Source: Planctomycetota bacterium
GTDB lineage: Bacteria; Planctomycetota; JACOTG01
Length of the DNA stretch: 47,861 nt
Direction of reading: 5' to 3'
Assembly (NCBI GenBank): GCA_016178505.1
Contig: JACOTG010000040.1
Location: forward strand, 1 to 47,861
Below the pieces are notes generated by a model. It was not told where the DNA came from. It saw only the letters and a list, made by a program, of their open reading frames with translations, and did no database searches. Positions within the stretch are counted from its first letter, which is position 1. Every line of letters begins with the position of its first letter. A program made the position numbers and the translations under genes. This document shows positions 33,385 to 41,589 of the stretch, piece by piece.

Positions 33385-34868
33385 CGATCGTCTTCGCGAT
33401 TGCGCTCGCCGTTTCGGCACCGCTTCCGTTCAGCGTGCAACCGCTTCACGTCGCCGGGACGGTGAAAACGATCGTGCCTCGCGATTACAACGGCGATCCG
33501 CTCATCGACCTGCTCGTCTCGTCGGTCGCGACCGACGGGCCGCGGCCCGTGCGCTCGCTCTCGATTTTCTTCCAGTCGGCGATCGGCTTCCGCCGAGACC
33601 CGGACGTCGTGCTCGCCGCGCCCGACGACGCCGTTGCGTTCGTCGTCGGACGCTTCGACGGAAAGGGAAGCAGCGCGATCGCGTGGCTTCTCGCAGGCGG
33701 TCCGTGCATTGCGTTTCGCGACGGCACGCGCCTCGAAAAACCGCTGCCGCTCGCCCCGGGCGCCGACGTCTCCAGTCTGTTCTCGTTTCCCGATGAGGAG
33801 GACCTGCCGTTTCTCGACGCCGTGGTCGACCTCGACAACGACGGGCGCGACGATCTCCTGCTTCCCTGCATCTCGGGAACTTTCGCCCTCTACCAGAAAG
33901 CCGACGGGACTTTCGAGCGCGCGGGCCCGTTCGGTCCGGCACCGCGCCGCACGTTCGACGACGACTCGTTGCGATTCCTCTCGATGGACGCTTCGCTACC
34001 GCTCTGCCGCGCCGTCGATTTCGACGGCGACGGTCGAAAGGACCTGCTCTTCGCGGACGTGCCGACGCGCAATCTCACGGCGTACCTGCAGGGAAAAGAC
34101 GGGCGGTTCCCCGCGGCGCCCACGTTCCAACGCACGCTTCCGTTCCTCTCGGAAGCGCAGCCGCGCGACGACGAGATCGAAAACGTCGTGGCAACGCTCG
34201 TCGACATCGACCGCAACGGACGCATCGATCTCGTCGTGAGCCGACAACGCGGGACGCTCTCGCTCTTCACGAGCCTGCAGACCCAAGAGCTGATCTACTT
34301 CGACGGCCCCGGCCTCTTTGCGCGCGTGCCGAGCCAAGTGCTGAACGTGAAGGGCGTGTCGATCACCCCGCGGTTCGAGGATTTCGACGGCGACGGCTAC
34401 GCCGACCTGCTCGTGTCCTCGGTGCGCACCGACGTCCTCGCGACACTGCAGAAAGCTGTGTTCAAGGAGCTGCAGATCACTTACTTCGTGTTCGCGTACC
34501 ACCCTGGCGACCGCAAGTTCTCCGCAAATCCCGACTACGAGAAGGATCTGTCGATCCCGGTGGCAACCGTCGAGAAGGACGAGAGCACGCCGCTCGCGTA
34601 CTTCCAGGGCGACTTCGACGGCGACGGGCGACGCGACCTCATGGCCGTCAACGAGAAGGGCGGCATCTCGATCTACCGTGGCGTCGTCAAGAAGACGCTT
34701 TTCTGGGAAACCGGGTTCGGCTTCGAGGACGAGCCGATGGCGAGCTTCGACGTCCCCGCGTCGAATCGATTCAACCTCGGCGACTTCAACCACGACGGCC
34801 GAAGCGACGTCGTCTTCTGGAAGGACGACGTGATCACGCTCATCCTCTCGACCAAGGACACGCGATGA
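33381..34868 (+). CDS. exported FG-GAP/VCBS repeat protein, first copy
   Basis: Secreted beta-propeller-like protein of 495 residues. A short signal with no positive charge (MTIVFAIALAVSAPLPFSV) leads into repeated calcium-loop motifs of the DxDxDGxxD type: DLDNDGRDDLLLP, DFDGDGRKDLLFA, DIDRNGRIDLVVS, DFDGDGYADLLVS, DFDGDGRRDLMAV and DFNHDGRSDVVFW. These motifs are spaced roughly 50-100 residues apart, and each follows a blade strand. Integrin-alpha-like propellers of this kind often bind proteins or sugars. The gene overlaps the permease before it and the second FG-GAP gene after it by 4 nt each. The combination with an ABC-2 exporter and a peptidase is unusual; the function is unknown. Confidence 0.85.
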   Translation: MTIVFAIALAVSAPLPFSVQPLHVAGTVKTIVPRDYNGDPLIDLLVSSVATDGPRPVRSLSIFFQSAIGFRRDPDVVLAAPDDAVAFVVGRFDGKGSSAIAWLLAGGPCIAFRDGTRLEKPLPLAPGADVSSLFSFPDEEDLPFLDAVVDLDNDGRDDLLLPCISGTFALYQKADGTFERAGPFGPAPRRTFDDDSLRFLSMDASLPLCRAVDFDGDGRKDLLFADVPTRNLTAYLQGKDGRFPAAPTFQRTLPFLSEAQPRDDEIENVVATLVDIDRNGRIDLVVSRQRGTLSLFTSLQTQELIYFDGPGLFARVPSQVLNVKGVSITPRFEDFDGDGYADLLVSSVRTDVLATLQKAVFKELQITYFVFAYHPGDRKFSANPDYEKDLSIPVATVEKDESTPLAYFQGDFDGDGRRDLMAVNEKGGISIYRGVVKKTLFWETGFGFEDEPMASFDVPASNRFNLGDFNHDGRSDVVFWKDDVITLILSTKDTR

Positions 34869-36343
34869 TCCTCTCGGCGCTCGTGGCCATGGGCGTCGCG
34901 CTCGGCGCGCCGACGTTTCGAACGTTCGAGCTGCCGGCCGAGGGCGACGTCTCTGCGACGTTCACCGAGGATCTCGACGGCGACGGCTTGCGCGAGGTCG
35001 GGCTCGTCGTCGGAAGGCGGTTGCGCCTTTGGTTTCCGAAGTCGGGCGACGCCGGGATCGCACTCGGCTCACCGCAGACGCTCGATCTCCCGGGCGACGT
35101 CGCGCTCTTCGACCTCGCCGACGTCGTGGGCGACGCGAAACGCAAGCAGATCGTGCTCCTCACGCCGACCGGCATCTCATACCTCGAAGCGAAGGACGGC
35201 CGCCTGGCGACCGAACTACATCCACTGCTCGCGCGGCGATCGGCGATCGACTTCGCGCCCGACCGCAAGCCCCTCCCGCTCCACTTCGCACAGGATTTCG
35301 ACGGCGACGGCGCGGTCGATCTTCTCGTGCCCGAAGCGACGGGTTATGGCCTCTTCACGCGCGGCGCCGACGGAAAGGGCGCTCGCTTCTCGCGCGAGCA
35401 GCACCTGCACGTGAAGGTCGGTGCCAAGCTGACGATCGGTGGCGACAACTTCCTCGGGCGCGCGCGATCGGTCTCCGGTTTTCCGAAGTTCTACACGGGC
35501 AACTTCGACGGCGACGGCAAGCCCGACCTGTTGGTTTACCGAAGCGGAAAGCTCCTCTACTTCCGGCAGGGCGAGGGCGGCGCGTTCCCCGAGCTGCCGA
35601 CCAGCGAGTTCACCGTCGACCTGCCGAAGACGGACGGGCGGCGCGAAGTGCCCGATCGCAATCCCGTCACGGCGATGGACGTCGATCACGACGGGATCCA
35701 GGACCTGGTGGTCACGGAGACGCGAACCGGCATCACGCGCATCTATCTCGGCGGCGCCGAGTTCACCGGGGTGACGAAGCCGGTGCAGATCATCAAGGTG
35801 AAGGACTGGTCGATCGGCACGATCCTCGAGGACCTCAACGGCGACGGGCTCCTCGATCTCGTCGTCCCAACGACGCAGGAGATCGGGCTCTTCGAGGCGC
35901 TGCGAATCCTCATCACGAAGGAGTTCAAGGTCACGAGCTACGTCTTCCGCAACCGCGGCAAGGAACTCTTCTCGAAGCAGCCCGATTCGGTTCGCACGAT
36001 CCGCTTCCCCATACGCCTGTCGTCGGACACGGCCGGCGAGCGATCGATCAGCGTCTACGCGAAGCTCATCCTTTCGTTCGACGGCGATCTCGACGGCGAC
36101 GGCATTCGCGACCTCGCGATCGGCGACGGCCCGAAATCGATCGCGGTCTACTACGGCACGAAGGAAGCGGTCTTCCCCGAGACGCCGAGCTGCGTCCTCC
36201 CGATCCCGGACACGGGCCCCGCGAGGGTCGTCGAAGCGAGCGCCGCGGACGTGAACGGCGACGGCGTCTCGGACCTGCTCCTCCTCTACCGTTCCACCGA
36301 CAAGCAGAGCGACCGCCTCGTCCTCCTCCTCTCCGCGAAGTAG
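34865..36343 (+). CDS. exported FG-GAP/VCBS repeat protein, second copy
   Basis: Paralogue of the preceding gene, 492 residues. A short hydrophobic signal (MILSALVAMGVALGA) is followed by calcium-loop motifs DLDGDGLREVGLV, DFDGDGAVDLLVP, DFDGDGKPDLLVY, DVDHDGIQDLVVT, DLNGDGLLDLVVP, DLDGDGIRDLAIG and DVNGDGVSDLLLL. The two proteins share layout but differ clearly in sequence between motifs, so this is an old duplication. Seven repeats would close a seven-bladed propeller. It starts in an ATGA overlap with its paralogue and ends the operon; the next gene begins 167 nt later. The partner and ligand are unknown. Confidence 0.85.
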   Translation: MILSALVAMGVALGAPTFRTFELPAEGDVSATFTEDLDGDGLREVGLVVGRRLRLWFPKSGDAGIALGSPQTLDLPGDVALFDLADVVGDAKRKQIVLLTPTGISYLEAKDGRLATELHPLLARRSAIDFAPDRKPLPLHFAQDFDGDGAVDLLVPEATGYGLFTRGADGKGARFSREQHLHVKVGAKLTIGGDNFLGRARSVSGFPKFYTGNFDGDGKPDLLVYRSGKLLYFRQGEGGAFPELPTSEFTVDLPKTDGRREVPDRNPVTAMDVDHDGIQDLVVTETRTGITRIYLGGAEFTGVTKPVQIIKVKDWSIGTILEDLNGDGLLDLVVPTTQEIGLFEALRILITKEFKVTSYVFRNRGKELFSKQPDSVRTIRFPIRLSSDTAGERSISVYAKLILSFDGDLDGDGIRDLAIGDGPKSIAVYYGTKEAVFPETPSCVLPIPDTGPARVVEASAADVNGDGVSDLLLLYRSTDKQSDRLVLLLSAK

Positions 36344-36510
36344 GAAACGGCTCGCTCGCTTGGCATCTCGCGCAAGTCGAGTCCCCTTCGACGTTGCTCG
36401 CAGATAGGCACGCCTTGCGGCGTTGCGTAAAATCCCCGGAAGTCGGTCCGGCTCTTCGGCGTCCAACGCCGCCTCCTGAGCCCAAACCCGCATCGCCGAA
36501 AGGTCTGTGC
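36344..36510. other. short intergenic leader before the pseudopilin gene
   Basis: TAAAAT lies at 36428-36433 but has no -35 at 16-18 bp. A perfect small hairpin, CGGCGT-CCA-ACGCCG (36457-36471), lies within the leader and has no T-tract. Confidence 0.3.
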
Positions 36511-37932
36511 ATGAAAGCAACGAGCCCCTCCGGACGCGAGAACGAACGCGGGATCGCGCTCCTTCTCACGCTTCTCGTCCTCACGATTCTTCTCATCATC
36601 GCGGTGCAACTCGCCTACTCCACGAAGATCGCGTTCGGTCTCGCCAAAGATCGCCGGAACGAGATGCAGATCGACCTTGCGTTCCGCGGCGACGTCTTCA
36701 AGGCCCAGGCGATCCTTCGTTACGACCAGTCGCAAGGCGAAACCGATTCCAAGAAGGACGACTGGCAGAACCCGGACTTCTCCGATCCGGACGACGCGCC
36801 GACGTCGCAAGGTCAGCAAGGAACCGAAGAGCTGGCGGACGAGGAACCTCAGATCCGCGGCCAGATCGTCGACGAGGACTCGAAGTACAACCTCGTCCAC
36901 CTCCTCCCGCGCCGCCCGAACGCGGAGATGGCCTCCGACGACAAAGACCCTCAGAACAACAAGGACAACGCGAACGGCGAGGAACTCGTCGGCAAAGATC
37001 AGCCCAAGAAAGACCTCAAGGACAAGCCGCGCGAAAAGCCGTTCGACGAGCAGAAGGAAAAGGAGCGACACGCGCGCGCCATCCACATCCTGATGTCGAT
37101 CATCGACGAGTTTCGTCAGGGCACCCCGTACGACGTCACGCCCGGCGACGCGAAGGAGATCGCGGAAGGAATCGACCAGTTCCTCAATCGCAGCGATAGC
37201 GGCCATGGCGGCAACGGCGTCGATCGCATGCAGACGAAGAGCGGCTTGCCGCTGAGCCTCGACGAGCTCCTGCTGGTTCCCGGCGTCTCGGAGAACCTCA
37301 TGTGGGACTTCCGCGATCCCGACGACCCGAACGAGATCGTGCCGGGCCTATCGAACTACGTGACGATCTGGTCGTCTGGCAAGATCAACGTCAACACCGC
37401 AGCCGAGGTCGTGCTGCGCGCGCTCTTCGACGACAACCACCGCGACAATGCACACGACATCACCACCGCTCGCGGCGACGAAGAGGAGCTGAAGGAAAAC
37501 GATCGCCTGCGCTCGATGTCCAAGGACGCGCGCAAAGAAGAGCGGGCGAAGAAGAAGATCGAGGAGCGGCGAAAGCGAAAGCGGCAGGCGAAGGGGGGCG
37601 ATCTCTTCGGTGGAGACGACAAGGCCTCCGACAAGGGAGACAACAGCGACGAGAACGGACCGTTCCAGGAAGTGGGCGAGATCCAGAAGAAGAACATCGT
37701 CACAAACGAGGACTATCAGAAGATTCTTCCCTACCTCAGTGTCAAGTCAGACGTCTTCTCGCTTTTCCTGCACGGCAAGAAGGGGCACACGACGAAGGAC
37801 GTCCGCGTCGTGCTGCACCGTACCGACGAGGGAAAGTGCGAAACGATCCTGTGGGAGACGCGCCGCGTTGCGCACCTCTCCGGAGTCGATCTCGAGAGCG
37901 AGGATGACGGTCAGGGCGGCGGATTCTTCTGA
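36511..37932 (+). CDS. gspK: GspK-like minor pseudopilin
   Basis: Minor tip pseudopilin of a type II secretion-like machine, 473 residues. The N-terminus is a prepilin signal: ENERG, then IALLLTLLVLTILLIIAVQL, cleaved after Gly. Position +5 is Leu instead of the usual Glu, a feature of GspK. The region NLMWDFRDPDD, GLSNYVTIWSSGKINVNTAA and the AEVVLRALFDD segment match the GspK globular domain with its helix-hairpin-like portion. Two long lysine/glutamate-rich insertions (about 70-195 and 320-400, including KEERAKKKIEERRKRKRQ) make it longer than the roughly 330 residues of classical members. No other secretion gene is nearby. The next gene overlaps in TGATG. The ATG at 36511 has AAAGG 7 nt upstream. 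Confidence 0.85.
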   Translation: MKATSPSGRENERGIALLLTLLVLTILLIIAVQLAYSTKIAFGLAKDRRNEMQIDLAFRGDVFKAQAILRYDQSQGETDSKKDDWQNPDFSDPDDAPTSQGQQGTEELADEEPQIRGQIVDEDSKYNLVHLLPRRPNAEMASDDKDPQNNKDNANGEELVGKDQPKKDLKDKPREKPFDEQKEKERHARAIHILMSIIDEFRQGTPYDVTPGDAKEIAEGIDQFLNRSDSGHGGNGVDRMQTKSGLPLSLDELLLVPGVSENLMWDFRDPDDPNEIVPGLSNYVTIWSSGKINVNTAAEVVLRALFDDNHRDNAHDITTARGDEEELKENDRLRSMSKDARKEERAKKKIEERRKRKRQAKGGDLFGGDDKASDKGDNSDENGPFQEVGEIQKKNIVTNEDYQKILPYLSVKSDVFSLFLHGKKGHTTKDVRVVLHRTDEGKCETILWETRRVAHLSGVDLESEDDGQGGGFF

Positions 37933-38453
37933 TGGACTTCACCGAGGCCTACAACGCCGTCCAGGACTACATCGAGCGCCGCTACGGAATCCCGGTCGTC
38001 ATTTCGGACGTCGTCGATCCCAACACCGGTGACTTCAACGGCGTCGAGATCCACGTCGACTTCGACATGGATCCCGAGATGGCGCTGTTCATCGTGCTCC
38101 ATCTCTTCGGGCACACCGTGCAGTGGAACGTGTCGAAGGAGCTGCGCGACCTCGGGATCGAGTCGTCGGGGAGCCTGCCGGACCTCGATCCCGCGCGACT
38201 CGAGCGCATTCGCCGCTACGAGCAGGACGCCTCGAGATACAGCCTGCGACTGCTGCACGACGCCGGCATCACGGAATTCGATGCGTGGCTTGCGAGATGG
38301 GTCGAGGCCGACTGGCGCTACCTCGAGAACTTCTACCACACCGGCGCGCGTGCCGACTTCCGCGCATTCTTCCGTTCGACCGCGGAGCCGCTGACGCCGC
38401 TCGACATCCCCGCATTCACGCCGCAGCGTTGGGTCTCCCGCTGGTCGTTCTGA
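37932..38453 (+). CDS. IrrE-like protein with an HxxxH motif, coupled to the pseudopilin
   Basis: Unrecognised protein of 173 residues. ALFIVLHLFGHTVQWNVS contains H-x3-H in the place where ImmA/IrrE metallopeptidases have HExxH. About 60 residues downstream, YEQDASRYSLRLLHDAGI resembles their third-ligand helix (E-x2-A/D then a hydrophobic pattern). The catalytic Glu would be replaced by Leu, so it may bind zinc without proteolysis, or the resemblance may be chance. The remaining sequence is acidic, with an ending WVSRWSF. The ATG at 37932 shares a base with the TGA of the GspK-like gene. No signal peptide is visible, so it should be cytosolic. Identity is uncertain. Confidence 0.6.
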   Translation: MDFTEAYNAVQDYIERRYGIPVVISDVVDPNTGDFNGVEIHVDFDMDPEMALFIVLHLFGHTVQWNVSKELRDLGIESSGSLPDLDPARLERIRRYEQDASRYSLRLLHDAGITEFDAWLARWVEADWRYLENFYHTGARADFRAFFRSTAEPLTPLDIPAFTPQRWVSRWSF

Positions 38454-38759
38454 TCCGCGCACTCTCGAAGTTCAGGTAACACCACCGAGGACCGCGTGGG
38501 TCCCGCCACACGGCGAGCGGAACGCTCGTCTCGTCATCCTCGCCGCGATCCCCGCAGTCCGGCCGCGCGTAAAACCGCAATCGACTCAATCTTCCATCTT
38601 GGTGTGTCGATGGAGAACGTTGCCTTTCCGTGTGAACGGGTTTCATCGGAGCGAGCGAGCCGGCGTCGCAAACGCGGACCTGGCTCGTCGGTTCGCATGA
38701 TTCGCGCACATGGATTTCGCGGATCAAGAGAACGCGCGTTGCCACACGGGAGCGAAGTC
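38454..38759. other. intergenic region upstream of the receptor gene
   Basis: No gene is supported. On the minus strand a chance-like frame ending at 38416 carries a tryptophan-rich segment but no sound start. No promoter or riboswitch could be assigned. Confidence 0.35.
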
Positions 38760-40922
38760 ATGGACCGATGCGTTCCGGGAGAATGGGGTTTGGGGCGAAC
38801 GACGAGGGATGGACTCGACGGCGGCCTATCCGGTCGCGCGCGTCCGAGCCGCCTCGCACAACGCATGGCTTCGACGGTTGCCCTCCTGCTCGCCGCGTTT
38901 GGACCGGCCAGCGCAGCCTCTGCGGCCGACGGCAGCGACACGGGGCTCTTCTCGACCCAAGTCGACGAATCGGGAAAGGAAGAGCCCGCCAAGGGCGACC
39001 TCAGCGAGCTGAGCATCGAAGAGCTGATGAACGTCGAAGTGACGTCGGCTTCCAAGAAGGGACAGAAACTGTCGGACGTCGCCGCGGCGATCTACGTCTT
39101 GACGCAGGAGGACATCCATCGCTCGGGGGTCCGAAGCATCCCCGAAGCCCTGCGGATGGTGCCCGGACTCGACGTCGCGCAGCTGAACTCGAACCAGTGG
39201 GCCATCAGCTCGCGTGGATTCAACAGTGTCTTTTCCAACAAGCTCCTGGTCTTGATCGACGGACGCAGCGTTTATTCGCCGGCGTTTTCAGGCACGTTCT
39301 GGGATGCGCAGGACACGGTGCTCGCGGACGTCGACCGCATCGAGGTCGTCCGCGGTCCCGGCGGGAGCCTGTGGGGCGCGAACGCCGTGAACGGCGTGAT
39401 CAACGTCATCACCAAGAGCGCCCGAGACACTCAGGGATTCCTCATCGAAGGAGGAGCCGGAACCGAAGAGCGGGGATTCGGAACCGTGCGCTACGGCGGC
39501 CAGCTCTCTGACGACCTCTGGTTTCGGGTCTACGGGAAGTACTTCGACCGCGACAGCTTCGCCGAGTCGCAAGGCAGCGTCGCGAACGACAGCTGGAACG
39601 TCCTGCGCGGCGGGTTTCGCGCCGACTGGGAGCCCGAGAGCGGCGACCACTTCACGATTCAAGGCGACGCCTACGACGGAACGGCATCGCACGCCATTGC
39701 CCTGTCGACGCTCACGCCGCCGTTCCAGAGCGTCGGACTCGACCACAGTGGAATTTCCGGCGGCAACGTGCTCGGACGATTCACGCACCACTTCTCGAAG
39801 ACCTCCGACGCGGAGGTTCAGCTCTACGTCGATCACTCGAAGGAAGGACTCCTGCTCGACGTTCGCTACGACACCGTCGATCTCGATTTCCATCACCACG
39901 TCGCGCTGTCGGACGTCCACGATCTCGTGTGGGGCGCCGGTTATCGGTTCATTCACGACCGCTTGGGCGCAGCGCCGACGGTGTCGGTCGATCCCTCCGG
40001 GCGCGATTCTGACGTCGTCAGCGTGTTCGCGCAGGACGACATCACGGTCGTTCCCGACCGCTTCCGCCTGACCGTTGGCTCGAAGTTCGAGCACAACGAC
40101 TATACGCATCCCGAATTTCAGCCGACCGTTCGCGCGCTCTGGACGCCGACCGCGAAACAAAGCGTGTGGGGCGCCGTCTCGCGTGCCGTTCGAACTCCGT
40201 CGCGCGCCGAGGCGGACGCTCGAGTCAACGTCGCGACGATTCCCGATACCGGCGGCGGCGTCCCCGGCCAAGTCCGGTTCTTCGGCGACCACGGTTTTCG
40301 TTCGGAGGAACTCGTGGCCTACGAGCTCGGCTATCGGGTGCAGGCGACGGATCGACTTTCTTTCGATACAGCGGCCTTCTTCAACAAGTACGACAGCCTC
40401 CTTTCGTCCGAGCCGGGAACGCCGTTCTTCGAGACCGACCCGTTGCCTCCGCACGTCGTCCTGCCGCTGCGCGCGGAAAACAGATTGAAGGCGGAGTCGT
40501 ACGGCGTCGAAACGTCGACGACCTGGAGTCCCACCGACTCGTGGAAGCTCCATGCGTCGTACACCGGCTTGTTGCTGTTCGTGCACCGCGCGGATGGAAG
40601 CAACGATCCGAATGCGACAACCGGCGAAGGGCTGAGCCCCGAGAACCAGTTCAACGCACGATCGTATTTCGACTTGACCGATCGGCTGGGCGTCGACGTC
40701 GCGGCGTACTACGTCGATCATCTTCCTGCGAATCACGTCCCGAGCTACGTGCGCCTAGATCTTCACCTTTCGTGGCGCCCGACCGACACCGTCGAAATCG
40801 AACTCGGCGCGCAGAACCTCCTCGACCCGCAACATCCCGAGTTTCGCGACAGCTCGGGCATCGGTTTCATCGGCACGGAAATCCAGCGAAGCGTCTACGG
40901 CGTCGTCACCTTACGTTTCTGA
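38760..40922 (+). CDS. TonB-dependent outer-membrane receptor
   Basis: Outer-membrane barrel of 720 residues. Positions 1-58 contain a signal (about 36-56, MASTVALLLAAFGPASAASA). The plug follows: LSIEELMNVEVTSASKKGQ, VYVLTQEDI-type strand (here IYVLTQEDIHRSGVRSIPEA), LRMVPGLDVAQ, ISSRGFN, VLIDGRSVY and VEVVRGPGGSLWGANAVNG-like signature (IEVVRGPGGSLWGANAVNGV). The barrel ends in YGVVTLRF with terminal Phe. The ATG at 38760 has GGAG 8 nt upstream; an internal ATG at 38865 is possible. The following gene, 15 nt downstream, encodes a YfiR-like protein and then a hybrid kinase. This trio occurs in other bacteria, so the receptor probably feeds a signal inward rather than, or as well as, taking up a nutrient. 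Confidence 0.92.
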   Translation: MDRCVPGEWGLGRTTRDGLDGGLSGRARPSRLAQRMASTVALLLAAFGPASAASAADGSDTGLFSTQVDESGKEEPAKGDLSELSIEELMNVEVTSASKKGQKLSDVAAAIYVLTQEDIHRSGVRSIPEALRMVPGLDVAQLNSNQWAISSRGFNSVFSNKLLVLIDGRSVYSPAFSGTFWDAQDTVLADVDRIEVVRGPGGSLWGANAVNGVINVITKSARDTQGFLIEGGAGTEERGFGTVRYGGQLSDDLWFRVYGKYFDRDSFAESQGSVANDSWNVLRGGFRADWEPESGDHFTIQGDAYDGTASHAIALSTLTPPFQSVGLDHSGISGGNVLGRFTHHFSKTSDAEVQLYVDHSKEGLLLDVRYDTVDLDFHHHVALSDVHDLVWGAGYRFIHDRLGAAPTVSVDPSGRDSDVVSVFAQDDITVVPDRFRLTVGSKFEHNDYTHPEFQPTVRALWTPTAKQSVWGAVSRAVRTPSRAEADARVNVATIPDTGGGVPGQVRFFGDHGFRSEELVAYELGYRVQATDRLSFDTAAFFNKYDSLLSSEPGTPFFETDPLPPHVVLPLRAENRLKAESYGVETSTTWSPTDSWKLHASYTGLLLFVHRADGSNDPNATTGEGLSPENQFNARSYFDLTDRLGVDVAAYYVDHLPANHVPSYVRLDLHLSWRPTDTVEIELGAQNLLDPQHPEFRDSSGIGFIGTEIQRSVYGVVTLRF

Positions 40923-40937
40923 GGACGAGAACCCAGC

Positions 40938-41570
40938 GTGGATTGGAAACGACCCTTCCCCATGGGACGCGCGATACTCGCGTCTCGTAGCGGCTCGGCG
41001 TTCGCCCGCATCCTGCTGGTGATCGCCGCGTCGCTCGGGGTCGCGCTGGGGACTCTGCCCCGAGCGGACGGCCGAGTCGCCAGCGAAGACGATCTCGAAT
41101 TGAGGGTGAAGGCGGCGTTCCTCTACAACTTCGCGAAGTTCGTGACGTGGCCCGAGAAGTCGTTCGTCGATTCGAAGTCGCCGCTGGTGATCGGAATCGT
41201 GGGCGATGATCCCTTCAAGTCCGTCCTGGACCAGACCGTCGGTGGAAAGACGGTCGACGGCCATCAGATCCAGGTGAAGCGATTCGGCAAGGGTGACGAC
41301 CTCCGCGCGTGTCACATCCTCTTCGTTGCCGCATCCGAGTCCGAGCGACTCGACGCGATTCTCGCCTCGATCGGGAGCGCGCCCGTTCTCACCGTCGGCG
41401 ACTTCGACGGATTCACTCGCCGCGGCGGAATCATTCGCTTCTACAAGCTCGACAACCGCATTCGATTCGAGATCGCCACCGAGTGCGCCAAGAAGGTGGA
41501 TCTCACGATCAGCTCGCAGCTCCTCAAGGTGGCAACGATCGTCGCTCCGGCGGGAACGCCGAAGCGTTAG
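40938..41570 (+). CDS. YfiR-family (DUF4154) periplasmic protein
   Basis: Exported protein of 210 residues. The signal segment is about 22-45 ([20 protein letters not shown]). The DUF4154 domain begins [20 protein letters not shown] and includes [52 protein letters not shown] and [20 protein letters not shown], ending with [23 protein letters not shown]. In Pseudomonas YfiR represses a diguanylate cyclase across the membrane. The GTG at 40938 has GAGG about 13 nt upstream, so a second start at 40962 is possible. It lies between the receptor and hybrid-kinase genes and is a natural relay between them. Confidence 0.93.
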   Translation: MDWKRPFPMGRAILASRSGSAFARILLVIAASLGVALGTLPRADGRVASEDDLELRVKAAFLYNFAKFVTWPEKSFVDSKSPLVIGIVGDDPFKSVLDQTVGGKTVDGHQIQVKRFGKGDDLRACHILFVAASESERLDAILASIGSAPVLTVGDFDGFTRRGGIIRFYKLDNRIRFEIATECAKKVDLTISSQLLKVATIVAPAGTPKR

Positions 41571-41589
41571 GTGGAGAGGGATCGATAGC

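Noticed and set aside
38416..38600. Minus-strand open frame with a tryptophan-rich, protein-like ending opposite the IrrE-like gene end.
   Set aside because: There is no sound start or ribosome-binding site, the first half is not protein-like, and it overlaps a better supported gene.
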